The notes under the pieces: model-generated
The model's input: the letters and a program-made list of their open reading frames with translations, nothing else
Told to the model about the DNA's origin: nothing
The model's database searches: none
Made by a program: the position numbers and the translations under genes
Source: Parapedobacter pyrenivorans_A
Lineage (GTDB): Bacteria > Bacteroidota > Bacteroidia > Sphingobacteriales > Sphingobacteriaceae
Assembly (NCBI RefSeq): GCF_041925275.1
Contig: NZ_JBHEUZ010000003.1
Location: 234,791-298,790, forward strand
Reading direction: 5' to 3'
DNA: 64,000 bases
Shown here: positions 1 through 9,200 of the stretch, piece by piece
Position numbering within the stretch: the first letter of the stretch is position 1
Layout: every line of letters begins with the position of its first letter

Positions 1-1
1 C

Positions 2-247
2 TGGCGATTCGGCGATTTCCGCAGCTACGTATCGCTCAACCTTATCGCAGCGGCCTTGGGTATCCCATCGCCTAAGGACGACATCAGTGGTGAAGATGTG
101 TACCGGGTGTATTACGGAGAAAACGATTTGGCGCGCATCCGCATTTATTGCGAAAAGGATGTGCTCACCACGGCACAAATATTGCGGCGGTTGCGCAATG
201 AACCACCCATCGCGCAAGAGGCCGTTAGCTATGCAGGTGAGACGTGA
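2..247 (+). CDS. PolB-like 3'-5' exonuclease, C-terminal fragment
   Basis: The gene enters from the left edge, so only about the last 81 residues are visible, open from base 2 with no start codon. The fragment contains an SGEDVYRVYY stretch followed by YCEKDV. The Y-x3-D arrangement (Tyr-Cys-Glu-Lys-Asp) is the ExoIII motif of DEDDy exonucleases, and this context resembles the predicted PolB-like 3'-5' exonucleases (DNA_pol_B_exo2 type) common in Bacteroidota. The likely role is 3'-5' trimming of nucleic acid in the cytoplasm. The last codons (Gly-Glu-Thr-stop) lie inside the ATGAGAT-type tandem repeat that follows, so the extreme C-terminus is probably repeat-derived. Family assignment rests on a short fragment. 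Confidence 0.7.
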   Translation, partial: WRFGDFRSYVSLNLIAAALGIPSPKDDISGEDVYRVYYGENDLARIRIYCEKDVLTTAQILRRLRNEPPIAQEAVSYAGET

Positions 248-300
248 GATATGAGATATGAGACGTGAGATATGAGATATGACACGTGAGATATGAGATA
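239..300. repeat. AT-rich tandem repeat (TGAGATATGAGA type)
   Basis: Repeated units of the form GAGATATGAGA / GACGTGAGATATGA run from the end of the exonuclease gene to about base 300. They are followed to about 390 by another low-complexity stretch with TTCACAAG-like and AGCAAATAGC/AACAGCAAA-like repeats. The exonuclease stop codon lies inside the array. A related short version (TTGAGATATGAGA) occurs at about 62970-62996 before the porP gene. No coding or structural role is evident. Confidence 0.7.
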
Positions 301-393
301 TTCTCACAAGTTCACAACTTCACAAGCTCACAAAAAAGCAAACAGCAAAGCGCAAATAGCGGAGAGCAAATAGCAAACAGCAAAAAACATAAA

Positions 394-2526
394 ATGGCAA
401 ATAAAAAAAACAACGCATTCAAAAACGTGCTTACCCAACTGATTTCCGATCTTATCGAGAAATCGGGCAATAAGGCGATGAACTACAAGCAGGTGGCGGC
501 CAAACTCAACTTGGCCGACGCTGAATCGCGCGAGGCCATCCGCAACATCCTGCAGGAAGAAGCCCAAACAGGCGGACTCTTCAAAGAGGTAGAAAAAGGG
601 AAATACACCCTCAAGGAACTCAAGGCGTTCGTTATCGGCAAGGTAGACATGACGGCCGACGGATCCGCATTCATCGTGCCGGAAGACGAATTTGAGGACG
701 ACATCTACATTGCGCCGCGGAAGCTGCGCCAAGCGCTGCACGGCGACCGGGTGAAGGTACATACCTACGAAAAGCGGCGTGGCCGGCGCAAGGAGGGCGA
801 AGTGGTGGAGATACTCGAACGTGCACGCACCGAGTTTACCGGAACCATCGCCATATCCCCCCGTTTTGCGTTCCTTAACCCCGACGACCGGAAGATGCTG
901 CACGACATCTTCGTGCCGCTGGCCGACCTCAACGGTGCCAACGACGGCGAGAAGGTCGTCGTAGCCATCACCGAATGGCCGCGCGACAGCAAGAACCCCG
1001 TGGGGAAGGTAACCTTCGTGTTGGGCAAAAAAGGCGAGAACAATACCGAAATGAATGCCATCCTCGCCGACTTCGGTTTCCCGCTTGAATTTCCCGAAGC
1101 AGCCGAACAGGAGGCTACCGCGTTCGGCGCCGAAATACCTGCAACGGAAATCGCCAAACGGCGGGACTTCCGGTCCGTTACCACCTTTACCATCGATCCG
1201 GAAGACGCCAAAGACTTCGACGATGCACTCTCTTTTGAGCAGCTTCCCAATGGCAACTTCGAAATCGGTGTGCACATTGCCGACGTGAGCCATTTTGTGC
1301 AACCCGGCTCGCCACTTGACAAGGAGGCCTACGAACGCGGAACCTCGGTCTACCTCGTAGACCGGGTCATCCCCATGCTACCTGAACGTTTATCGAACGA
1401 CCTGTGCTCCCTCCGGCCAAATGAAGACCGCCTCGTGTTCTCGGCCGTATTCGAAATGGATAGCGATGCCAACGTCGTTAACGACTGGTTCGGGAAAGGC
1501 ATCATCCATTCCGATAGGAGGTTCAGCTACGAAGAGGCGCAGGAAATCCTCGAACAGCAATCGGGCGCATTCAGCACCGAACTGCATACCCTCAACAACT
1601 TGGCCTACATCCTGCGCGAGCGCAAATTCAAGCACGGCGCCATCAGTTTCGAAACCACCGAAGTGAAGTTCCACCTCGACCAGGATGGCAAACCCTTGGG
1701 GGTATATGTGAAGGAACGCAAGGATGCACACAGGCTCATCGAAGACTTTATGCTATTAGCCAACAGGCGAGTAGCCGAATTTATCGGTAAGCAAGGTAAA
1801 AGCGGAAACAGGAAAACGTTCGTTTACCGCGTACACGATGTACCCAAAGAGGAAAGCATTACCGCTTTCGCACAGTTTGCTGCCCGCTTCGGCTACAAAA
1901 TCAACACAAGGTCCGACCGCGAGACCGCCCGGTCGCTCAATACGCTGATGGAGCGGGTAGAAGGCACCAAGGAGCAGAACGTGCTGACCACGCTTGCCAT
2001 CCGCTCCATGGCCAAAGCCATCTATACCACCAAAAAGACCAGCCACTATGGCCTGGCGTTCGACTACTACACGCACTTCACCTCTCCCATCCGCCGCTAT
2101 CCCGACGTGATGGTGCACCGGCTGCTTGAGCATTACCTCGCGGGCGGCAAATCGGTCAATGCCGAAGCGTATGAAAAGCAGTGCGAACACGCTTCGCAGA
2201 TGGAAAAAAGGGCTGCGGATGCCGAACGGGCATCGGTAAAATATAAGCAAGCCGAGTTTTTGCAGGATCAGGTGGGCGAAACCTTCACGGGCATCATCTC
2301 GGGAGTAACCGAATGGGGCATGTATGTGGAAATTGAGGAAAACAAGTGCGAGGGCATGGTGCGGCTTCGCGACATCACCGACGATTTCTATGCACTGGAT
2401 GAGAAGAATTATGCCATCATCGGCCAGCGGCGAAAAAAGAAGTACCAATTGGGCGACGAAGTGCAGATCCGCGTGAAGAAAGTAGATTTGGCCAAAAGGC
2501 AAATCGACTTCACCCTTGTCTCCTAG
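394..2526 (+). CDS. rnr: Ribonuclease R
   Basis: This is a 3'-5' hydrolytic exoribonuclease of the RNase II/R family, which degrades structured RNA in the cytoplasm. From the ATG at 394 it has 710 residues. It starts with a winged-helix-like N-terminus and cold-shock domains to about residue 240, then the RNB catalytic domain, where IDPEDAKDFDD supplies Asp268, Asp274, Asp276 and Asp277. Their spacing equals Asp201/207/209/210 of E. coli RNase II. A C-terminal S1 domain follows (TGIISGVTEWGMYVEIEE). The frame is open further upstream to 286, but that extension is translated from low-complexity repeat DNA, so 394 is preferred. A TetR-efflux operon follows after about 100 bp and appears to be a separate unit. 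Confidence 0.96.
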   Translation: MANKKNNAFKNVLTQLISDLIEKSGNKAMNYKQVAAKLNLADAESREAIRNILQEEAQTGGLFKEVEKGKYTLKELKAFVIGKVDMTADGSAFIVPEDEFEDDIYIAPRKLRQALHGDRVKVHTYEKRRGRRKEGEVVEILERARTEFTGTIAISPRFAFLNPDDRKMLHDIFVPLADLNGANDGEKVVVAITEWPRDSKNPVGKVTFVLGKKGENNTEMNAILADFGFPLEFPEAAEQEATAFGAEIPATEIAKRRDFRSVTTFTIDPEDAKDFDDALSFEQLPNGNFEIGVHIADVSHFVQPGSPLDKEAYERGTSVYLVDRVIPMLPERLSNDLCSLRPNEDRLVFSAVFEMDSDANVVNDWFGKGIIHSDRRFSYEEAQEILEQQSGAFSTELHTLNNLAYILRERKFKHGAISFETTEVKFHLDQDGKPLGVYVKERKDAHRLIEDFMLLANRRVAEFIGKQGKSGNRKTFVYRVHDVPKEESITAFAQFAARFGYKINTRSDRETARSLNTLMERVEGTKEQNVLTTLAIRSMAKAIYTTKKTSHYGLAFDYYTHFTSPIRRYPDVMVHRLLEHYLAGGKSVNAEAYEKQCEHASQMEKRAADAERASVKYKQAEFLQDQVGETFTGIISGVTEWGMYVEIEENKCEGMVRLRDITDDFYALDEKNYAIIGQRRKKKYQLGDEVQIRVKKVDLAKRQIDFTLVS

Positions 2527-2546
2527 TCCGGCACCGCAATTGACCT

Positions 2547-2565
2547 TTTGACGGCAATTGTCAAA
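2547..2565. promoter_or_regulatory. Inverted repeat TTTGAC-N7-GTCAAA upstream of tetR-type gene
   Basis: Six-base arms (TTTGAC at 2547-2552, GTCAAA at 2560-2565) flank a 7-nt spacer containing CAATTG. The element lies 20 bases after the rnr stop and about 65 bases before the TetR-family start. It could be a regulator binding site or a weak hairpin ending rnr transcription; the sequence alone does not decide. Confidence 0.35.
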
Positions 2566-2629
2566 TTTCCGTTATTAATCGGGTAGGCGCCGCTATTTTC
2601 CGCAAATTATGTTTTCCTTTGCCACCCGA

Positions 2630-3214
2630 ATGAACGTTCAATTAAATACGGCAACCACAGCGAAAAAGCAGGCAATCTACGAGAGCACACTGCGCCTCAT
2701 CAGGGAGTTTGGCTTCCACGGCACACCGATGAGCCAGATTGCACAGGAGGCCGGCGTGGCCACCGGCACGATTTACCATTATTTCGACTCGAAAGACGAA
2801 CTGATCGTGGACCTCTATCATTACGTGAGGGAGCGTATGCAACAGGAGATATTCGAGGGCAACGATCACAAGCGGTCCTATCCGGAGCGGTTCGCTGCCG
2901 TGTGGATGAATCTCGTGAAATACTATATACAACATCCACAAGTATTGAGTTTCCTCGAGCAGTTTTTTTCCTCTCCCTACGTAAAAGACGTATACCCCGA
3001 AGACCGCGTGTGCTTTCAGGATGAGGTATCGGTATTCCTGAAGCAAGGCATCCAGGAAGGCTACATCAAACCACTGGATATCAATATCATCAGTGCAGCA
3101 TACATCGGTACGGTATCTGCAACGGCCAAGCGAAACATCCACGGCCGCTTCGCGTTAAAGGAAGAAGACTTCAAAAAGATGGTTGCCATTATCTGGGATG
3201 GCATCAAGAATTGA
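2630..3214 (+). CDS. TetR/AcrR family transcriptional regulator
   Basis: A likely ligand-responsive repressor of the efflux operon that follows. The protein (194 residues from the ATG at 2630) has the TetR-type N-terminal helix-turn-helix, with the motif FGFHGTPMSQIAQEAGVATGTIYHYF in roughly residues 26-51, followed by a divergent all-helical ligand-binding domain. An upstream in-frame ATG at 2609 would add seven residues. I prefer 2630, though a perfect 10-bp palindrome (TGAACGTTCA, 2631-2640) overlaps this start and may be the repressor's own operator. The tolC-like gene begins 8 bases after the stop, so the regulator is probably transcribed with the pump genes, the usual Bacteroidota arrangement. 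Confidence 0.9.
   Translation: MNVQLNTATTAKKQAIYESTLRLIREFGFHGTPMSQIAQEAGVATGTIYHYFDSKDELIVDLYHYVRERMQQEIFEGNDHKRSYPERFAAVWMNLVKYYIQHPQVLSFLEQFFSSPYVKDVYPEDRVCFQDEVSVFLKQGIQEGYIKPLDINIISAAYIGTVSATAKRNIHGRFALKEEDFKKMVAIIWDGIKN
2631..2640. promoter_or_regulatory. Palindrome TGAACGTTCA at the regulator start, candidate operator
   Basis: A perfect 10-bp palindrome overlaps the start codon of the TetR-family gene. Flanking bases give an imperfect extension (GAATGAAC / GTTCAATT). Its symmetry and position suit autoregulation by the TetR protein, but this is inference. Confidence 0.35.
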
Positions 3215-3222
3215 TTTGCAAT

Positions 3223-4578
3223 ATGACGACAACGGCAACTATGTATTTAAAGAAACTTGCTTATACCACTTTGATAGTGATCGGCGGAAGTTTTTCTTCA
3301 CCTTTGCTGGCACAGGGAAACACGGCTGACCTTCCTGAACGTGCGCGGCTGCAGGATTTGATCGATTTCGCGCTGGACAACCGGGCAATGGTACAGCAGG
3401 CGGTGTTGGACGAGGAAATCGGCGAGCGTGAAATCGCGTCGGCACTTTCGGGATGGTACCCCCAGATCAACGCTACCGGCACGTATAATTACAACGTTAA
3501 AATCCCCACCACGGTAATCGGCGACCAAGTGATCGCCATGGGGCAAAACCACGCAAGTGCCGTGGTGCTCCAAGCCGATCAACAACTACTCAATCCGGGC
3601 TTGATGCAGGCGGCGAAAGCAGCCCGGTACATCCGGCAGCGAAATGCGCTGAACACGGAAAATAGCACCATCAATACAGTGGTGGAAGTAAGCAAAGGCT
3701 ATTACGACATCCTCACCAGTGAGGAGCAACTGAATATCATCCGCGAGAACCTAGGGCGTATCGAGCGGCAACTGGCCGATGCGAAGGTACGCTATGAAAC
3801 GGGCATCGTAGACAAGATCGATTACAAACGGGCAGAGATCACGCTCGCCAATACCAAGGCCGAACAAAAGCGGGTTGCCGAAATGCTCAACTACAAATAC
3901 GCTTACTTGAAGGAACTCATCGGACTGGAAGCCGCACAACCGCTCTCCTTGTCGTTTGAAGACACGGCTATGGAACGCGAAATACTGTTGGACACCACAC
4001 AGACCGTCGATCTCGAAAACCGTGTAGAATTTAGGCAGTTACAGACACTCAAGCAGCTGCAGCAGGTAAATACCCAGTACAATAAATGGACATTCCTGCC
4101 CAATCTGTCGGCCTTCTATAACTACGCATGGGATTTCCGCGACAACCGCTTCGCAGACCTGTACAACCCCGCTTTCCCGCGGTCGGTATTCGGTCTTACA
4201 CTCAACGTACCCATCTTCCAAGGCACGAAGCGCCTCCAGGAAATCCGCAAATCCAAGCTGCAGGAAACGCGTATCGATTGGGACATCTTCAACCTGAAGA
4301 ACCGGATCAATACGCAGTACGAAATGGCCATGGCCACCTACAAAGCAAACCTCAATGATTGGACCACCGCTCAGTACAACATGGCGCTGGCGGAAGAGGT
4401 ATATAATACCCTCAAATTGCAATACGATGAAGGCATCAAAACGTACCTCGACCTGATGACCGCCGAAACGGACCTGCGCACCGCGCAGATCAACTACCTC
4501 AATTCGCTGTTTGCCGTACTCTCCGGCAAGCTGGAAGTACAACGCGCATTGGGATCGGTATTGGATGAGCAGATTTGA
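3223..4578 (+). CDS. TolC family outer membrane efflux protein
   Basis: Outer-membrane channel of a tripartite RND efflux system. The 451-residue protein begins with a signal peptide (KKLAYTTLIVIGGSFSSPLLAQ) and shows the two OEP repeats typical of TolC: long helical segments rich in Ala, Glu and Gln around residues 130-240 and 340-440, and beta-strand pieces such as INATGTYNYNV. The start at 3223 is one choice; an ATG at 3241 gives a more compact signal peptide and is equally plausible. The gene is second in an operon tetR-tolC-adaptor-RND pump, with a 67-bp gap to the adaptor gene. Confidence 0.93.
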   Translation: MTTTATMYLKKLAYTTLIVIGGSFSSPLLAQGNTADLPERARLQDLIDFALDNRAMVQQAVLDEEIGEREIASALSGWYPQINATGTYNYNVKIPTTVIGDQVIAMGQNHASAVVLQADQQLLNPGLMQAAKAARYIRQRNALNTENSTINTVVEVSKGYYDILTSEEQLNIIRENLGRIERQLADAKVRYETGIVDKIDYKRAEITLANTKAEQKRVAEMLNYKYAYLKELIGLEAAQPLSLSFEDTAMEREILLDTTQTVDLENRVEFRQLQTLKQLQQVNTQYNKWTFLPNLSAFYNYAWDFRDNRFADLYNPAFPRSVFGLTLNVPIFQGTKRLQEIRKSKLQETRIDWDIFNLKNRINTQYEMAMATYKANLNDWTTAQYNMALAEEVYNTLKLQYDEGIKTYLDLMTAETDLRTAQINYLNSLFAVLSGKLEVQRALGSVLDEQI

Positions 4579-4645
4579 TGATTCGAAAATAATACGACTA
4601 TCGACATACGACTAGTGACTTATACGGCAATTGATTTATAAACAG

Positions 4646-5773
4646 ATGAAAAATTACAAGATAGCCCCCCTCCTCCTCCTTGCTGCCGGCCTTGCAGGCG
4701 CATGCGGCAATAAGCAACAGCAACAAGCTGCCGGACCGCAAGCGCAGGCCATTCCGGTAACTACGGATGTGGTGACGGCAGAAATCGTGGCAGGTGTGGA
4801 AGCCTACCCCGGCAGCGTAGTGCCGCTCAACGAAACCGACTTACGTGCGGAAGTAAGCGGTTACATTACCGGTATCTTCGTCGCCGACGGTGCTTCCGTG
4901 AGCCAAGGTCAGAAGCTGTACGAAATAGACCGTACCCGCTATGAGGCGGCGGCGCAGCAGGCCAAGGCCAGCTTGGCCATCGCAGAGGCCAACCTGGATC
5001 GCATCACGCGCGATGTGGCGCGGTACCGCAAGCTGGCCGAGCAGGACGCCATTGCACGGCAGACGCTGGATTATGCCGAGACCGACCTCAATAACGCCGA
5101 AGCTCAGGTAGCATCGGCGAAAGCGGCACTGGTTACGGCTACCACGAACCTCAACCGATCCACGATCGTAGCCCCTTTCGGTGGTACGATAGGCATTTCG
5201 CAGGTACGTGCAGGGGCCTTGGTAAGCGCTGGCACTACCTTGCTCAACACCATTTCATCCACCACCCCTATTGCGGTTGACTTCGCCGTGAACCAACGGA
5301 ACATCCAACAGTTCGTGACGCTCCAGAAACAGGGCAACATCGAAAAAGACTCCATCATCACGCTCAGTCTCGCGGGTGGTACCGTGTATCCGCTGCCCGG
5401 CAAAATCACGGTTATCGACCGTGCCGTGGATGCCAATACAGGTACCATCACCGTGCGGGCAACTTTTGCCAACCCCGACGGCCTGCTACGGGCCGGAATG
5501 AATACCAACGTGCGTGTCCGCACAACATCCGAAACCGAGCAACTGGTTATCCCCTACCAAGCGGTCACCGAACAGCTAGGGCAATCGGCCGTATATGTGG
5601 TTACAGACAGCAGCACGGTTGAAGAACGCCTGATCCGGCTCGGCGCCAAGGTGGCCGACCGGGTGGTGGTGCGCGAGGGGCTTTCCCTTGGCGACGAGGT
5701 GGTAACGCAGGGACTCATCAACTTGAGGTCGGGCGCTAAAGTTACTGTGCAACAGCCCGCCAAGCCAGAATAG
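4646..5773 (+). CDS. RND efflux periplasmic adaptor lipoprotein (AcrA-like)
   Basis: Membrane fusion protein linking the RND pump to the TolC channel. At 375 residues it has the usual family length. The N-terminus (LLLLAAGLAGAC) is a lipoprotein signal with Cys near residue 20, so the mature protein is probably lipid-anchored in the periplasm. Next come a barrel-sandwich half (SGYITGIFVADGASVSQGQKLYEID), a helical hairpin rich in Ala/Gln/Glu (about residues 95-160), the returning half (IVAPFGGTIG) and beta-barrel regions. The ATG at 4646 is preferred over a TTG at 4631 because it directly precedes the charged n-region. It lies between the tolC and RND genes. Confidence 0.94.
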   Translation: MKNYKIAPLLLLAAGLAGACGNKQQQQAAGPQAQAIPVTTDVVTAEIVAGVEAYPGSVVPLNETDLRAEVSGYITGIFVADGASVSQGQKLYEIDRTRYEAAAQQAKASLAIAEANLDRITRDVARYRKLAEQDAIARQTLDYAETDLNNAEAQVASAKAALVTATTNLNRSTIVAPFGGTIGISQVRAGALVSAGTTLLNTISSTTPIAVDFAVNQRNIQQFVTLQKQGNIEKDSIITLSLAGGTVYPLPGKITVIDRAVDANTGTITVRATFANPDGLLRAGMNTNVRVRTTSETEQLVIPYQAVTEQLGQSAVYVVTDSSTVEERLIRLGAKVADRVVVREGLSLGDEVVTQGLINLRSGAKVTVQQPAKPE

Positions 5774-5805
5774 AAGGTAGATCACATTGTAGTACAAGTG
5801 TAAGC

Positions 5806-8800
5806 ATGATTTCAGAAGTATTTATAAGAAGGCCGGTCACATCCATCGTTATCTCCATTTTGATAACGCTGATCGGCGCCATATCCATTACCACGCTGCC
5901 GGTAAGCCAGTACCCCAACATTACGCCTCCTACGGTCAACGTTTCGGCCAACTACACGGGAGCGGATGCCGAGACCGTGGAGCAAACCGTTACCACGCTG
6001 ATCGAGAGCCAGATCAACGGCACGCCGGGCATGACCTATATGTCGTCGAACAGCACCTCCGACGGACGGGCGAATATCACCGTTACGTTTGACGTGGGCA
6101 CGGACATCGATATCGCCACGCTCGACGTGCAGAACCGCGTGGGCATCGCCGAACCGGCGTTGCCGGAAGCTGTCCGCCGGCTGGGGGTTACCACGCGCAA
6201 AGCCAATACCGACGTGTTGATGATGATCAACCTCTTTTCGCCCAATGGCACGCGCGACCAGCAGTTTATGAACAACTATGCCAACCTCTACGTGCGCGAT
6301 GCACTGATGCGGGTAAATGGTGTGGGCGACGTGATGGCGTTCGGACAGCCCTTCAGTATGCGGGTGTGGCTCGACGCCGATAAGCTGGCCAACCTCAACC
6401 TTACGCCGGCCGACATCAGCGCCGCCATCCAGGAGCAGAACCTCCGGATGCCGGGTGGTAGCGTAGGCGCACGGCCACAGCAATCTGACCAGGTTTTCGA
6501 GTTCCCCATCATCCTCGATGGCGACCTTGATACGGAAGAGCAATTTAAACAGATCGTTGTCAAGACGAATGCCGATGGTTCGTTGGTGTACCTCGATGAT
6601 GTAGCCCGGGTAGAGCTGGGCCAATTTGCCTACACCATTACCAGTACCGTCAATGGCCGGACGGCATCGGGGATGATGATCAACCAGATGCCGGGCAGCA
6701 ATGCCGTACAAACCGCCGAAGGCATATATGCCGCGTTGGAAGCGCTGAAGGAGACTTTCCCGAGCGACCTAGACTATACCGTGAGCTACGAAACGGTATC
6801 GGTGGTCGAGGCGTCTATCAATGCCGTACTTCACACCCTCATCGAAGCGCTCATCCTGGTTACGCTGGTGGTGTTTATCTTCTTGCAAAGCTGGCGGGCC
6901 ACACTGATACCCGTATTGGCCATTCCGGTGTCCATCGTGGGTACGTTTGTCTTCTTCAACCTATTTGGCTTCTCCATCAACAACCTCACCATGCTGGCGT
7001 TCGTATTGGCCATTGGCATCGTGGTGGATGATGCCATCGTGGTGGTCGAGGCCGTGCAGCATCACATCGATAAAAACAAGCTCAGTGCGCGGGAGGCGAC
7101 CCTCCGCGCCATGAAAGAGATCACGGCACCGGTCATCGCCATCGCACTCATCCTTGCGGCGGTATTCATTCCGGTCGGTTTCATACCCGGCATGGTTGGT
7201 TTGCTATACCAACAATTTGCTATTACCATTGCGGTTTCCGTGCTCTTATCTGCGTTTGTTGCGCTTACGCTCACCCCGGCATTGTGTTCCATTATGCTCA
7301 AACCCTCGCAGCTTAATGAAAAATCGACGGGTATGAACAAGGTGTTTTACCGGTTCAACAACTGGTTTGACCGGGTCACTAAGCGCTATTCGCACGGCGT
7401 ACGGGCCGCCATCAAGCGCGCGCCATTCGTCATCATTATCCTGGTATGCATCTATGTTGGCACATATGGCCTGTTTTCGGCCAAACCGGCCGGGTTTATC
7501 CCGACGGAAGACAACGGTATATTCATCACGGGGATCACCCTTCCCGAAGGGGCATCGGCTGCCCGCACCACGGAGGTACTGGAAGAAATGGAAGCCACCT
7601 TTATGGAAGCCTTCCCCGAAATCAACAACATCACCGCCATCAACGGCATCAACCTCCTCAACCGTTCGTTCAAGTCGAACGGTGCCACGTTCTTCGTACA
7701 GCTAAAACCATGGAAAGACCGTACGCGTACGGCGGCTGAGATCCTCACCCAAATCCAGGGGATGTACAGGGGATACCCCAAAGCCACCGTGCTGGCCGTG
7801 GCGCCGCCCGCCATACCCGGATTGGGTGCGAGCGGTGGCTTCAGTATGCAGGTACTCGACCAGCAGGGCGGCGACATCAAGGATTTCGAGGCCGCAGTGG
7901 GCAAACTGTTGATGGCGGCCAACCAGCGGCCAGAAATCGGCATGGCCTATACGCTGTTCAACTCGAAAACCCCCAATTACGAAGTGACGGTCGACCGGGA
8001 TCAGGCCAAGAAAATGGGCATCCCACTCAACAGCATTTACAGTACGATATCGGGCTATTTGGGTAGCAGCTACGTGAACGACTTCACGCGTTTCGGCCGG
8101 AACTTCCGCGTGGTGACCCAAGCGGACACCTCCTTCCGGATGGGCATCGAAGACATCAATAGGCTGTACGTCAAGAACCAGCAAGGTGTGTCGGTGCCCT
8201 TGAGCACATTGGTTTCATACTCGGTGGTCCAAAACCCTTCGATCATCAGCCACTACAACATTTTCCGGTCGATCGAGGTGGGTGGCAGCGCCGCACCGGG
8301 ATACAGCAGCGGCGATGCGTTGAATGCACTCGAAGAGGCTGCGGCCGAAACACTCGGAGCCGGCTATACGTACGAGTTTTCGGGGTTAAGTTTGCAGGAA
8401 AAAGAATCGGGCAACGCAACCTTGCAGATTTTCGCGCTCTGCATTATCTTTGTGTTCCTCCTATTGGCCGCCTTATATGAAAGTTGGTCCGTGCCATTCT
8501 CCATCCTACTGTCCGTGCCATTGGGCATATTCGGTGCTATCCTGGTCCTGACATTCCTGCCACAGCTCGACAATAACGTCTATGCGCAGATCGGTCTGGT
8601 GGCCATCATCGGGTTGGCGGCCAAGAATGCCATCCTCATCGTGGAGTTTGCCAAAGAACGTGTGGATATGGGCATGGGACTGCTGAAGGCAACTATCGAG
8701 GCCGTTAAACTACGACTCCGTCCCATCATCATGACCTCGCTCGCATTCATCATCGGCATCATGCCGCTCATGTTTTCCGTCGGCGCCGGTGCGGTGTCGC

Positions 8801-8991
8801 GGCAAACCATCGGCTGGACGGTATTCGGCGGTATGCTTATCGCTACCATCATCGGCATTTTCATCATCCCCGTGCTGTTTGTACTGATTACCAAGATGGC
8901 TTATGGGAAGAAAAAGCTCGCGGAACTTTCAGCATCGTATAAACCCGAAGAACACCGGGATATGCTGCATAGCGATGATGAAGAAGAGTAG
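5806..8991 (+). CDS. RND multidrug efflux permease, AcrB/HAE1 family
   Basis: Inner-membrane proton/drug antiporter. The length (1061 residues) and N-terminus (SEVFIRRPVTSIVISI) match HAE1-family pumps. The proton-relay residues are in place: Asp408-Asp409 in the TM4 motif GIVVDDAIVVVEA and Lys940 in GLAAKNAILIVEFAKE, almost exactly the AcrB positions D407/D408/K940. Two large periplasmic loops follow TM1 and TM7. The order TetR-TolC-adaptor-pump indicates a self-contained export system for hydrophobic or amphipathic compounds. The substrate cannot be deduced. No terminator is evident after the stop; a tRNA promoter follows within 25 bases. Confidence 0.97.
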   Translation: MISEVFIRRPVTSIVISILITLIGAISITTLPVSQYPNITPPTVNVSANYTGADAETVEQTVTTLIESQINGTPGMTYMSSNSTSDGRANITVTFDVGTDIDIATLDVQNRVGIAEPALPEAVRRLGVTTRKANTDVLMMINLFSPNGTRDQQFMNNYANLYVRDALMRVNGVGDVMAFGQPFSMRVWLDADKLANLNLTPADISAAIQEQNLRMPGGSVGARPQQSDQVFEFPIILDGDLDTEEQFKQIVVKTNADGSLVYLDDVARVELGQFAYTITSTVNGRTASGMMINQMPGSNAVQTAEGIYAALEALKETFPSDLDYTVSYETVSVVEASINAVLHTLIEALILVTLVVFIFLQSWRATLIPVLAIPVSIVGTFVFFNLFGFSINNLTMLAFVLAIGIVVDDAIVVVEAVQHHIDKNKLSAREATLRAMKEITAPVIAIALILAAVFIPVGFIPGMVGLLYQQFAITIAVSVLLSAFVALTLTPALCSIMLKPSQLNEKSTGMNKVFYRFNNWFDRVTKRYSHGVRAAIKRAPFVIIILVCIYVGTYGLFSAKPAGFIPTEDNGIFITGITLPEGASAARTTEVLEEMEATFMEAFPEINNITAINGINLLNRSFKSNGATFFVQLKPWKDRTRTAAEILTQIQGMYRGYPKATVLAVAPPAIPGLGASGGFSMQVLDQQGGDIKDFEAAVGKLLMAANQRPEIGMAYTLFNSKTPNYEVTVDRDQAKKMGIPLNSIYSTISGYLGSSYVNDFTRFGRNFRVVTQADTSFRMGIEDINRLYVKNQQGVSVPLSTLVSYSVVQNPSIISHYNIFRSIEVGGSAAPGYSSGDALNALEEAAAETLGAGYTYEFSGLSLQEKESGNATLQIFALCIIFVFLLLAALYESWSVPFSILLSVPLGIFGAILVLTFLPQLDNNVYAQIGLVAIIGLAAKNAILIVEFAKERVDMGMGLLKATIEAVKLRLRPIIMTSLAFIIGIMPLMFSVGAGAVSRQTIGWTVFGGMLIATIIGIFIIPVLFVLITKMAYGKKKLAELSASYKPEEHRDMLHSDDEEE

Positions 8992-9012
8992 AATTTAATT
9001 GATAATTGGCGA

Positions 9013-9041
9013 TTGACAATTAACAATTATTAATATATTTG
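9013..9041 (+). promoter_or_regulatory. Promoter of tRNA-Leu(CAG), Bacteroidota consensus
   Basis: TTG at 9013-9015, an 18-nt spacer and TATATTTG at 9034-9041 match the Bacteroidota primary sigma consensus TTG-N17-23-TAnnTTTG exactly. The tRNA 5' end is 33 bases downstream. Confidence 0.75.
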
Positions 9042-9074
9042 CACTCCCCCAACCGACTGGTGTTGGGGAAGCCC

Positions 9075-9158
9075 GCCCAGGTGGCGAAATTGGTAAACGT
9101 TGCGGTCTCAGAAGCCGTTGGGAGCAGTCCCTTGAGAGTTCGAGTCTCTCCCTGGGCA
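9075..9158 (+). tRNA. tRNA-Leu (anticodon CAG)
   Basis: The acceptor stem is GCCCAGG (9075-9081) paired with CCTGGGC (9151-9157), with discriminator A. The anticodon arm is GCGGT-CTCAGAA-GCCGT, with CAG in the loop. There is a long class II variable arm (GGGA/TCCC) and a T arm GAGAG-TTCGAGT-CTCTC. The CCA end is not encoded. It has its own promoter and terminator. Confidence 0.95.
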
Positions 9159-9162
9159 CAAG

Positions 9163-9195
9163 AAAAGGCGAATCTGGTTTGGATTCGCCTTTTTG
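9163..9195 (+). terminator. Intrinsic terminator after tRNA-Leu(CAG)
   Basis: A perfect stem AGGCGAATC/GATTCGCCT with a short loop is followed by TTTTT, directly after the tRNA. The convergent DUF202 gene ends just beyond it. Confidence 0.85.
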
Positions 9196-9200
9196 TTGGC

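Noticed and set aside
328..1302. Long minus-strand open frame opposite rnr
   Set aside because: It mirrors the RNase R gene in another frame, has no recognisable domain, and rnr motifs are intact.
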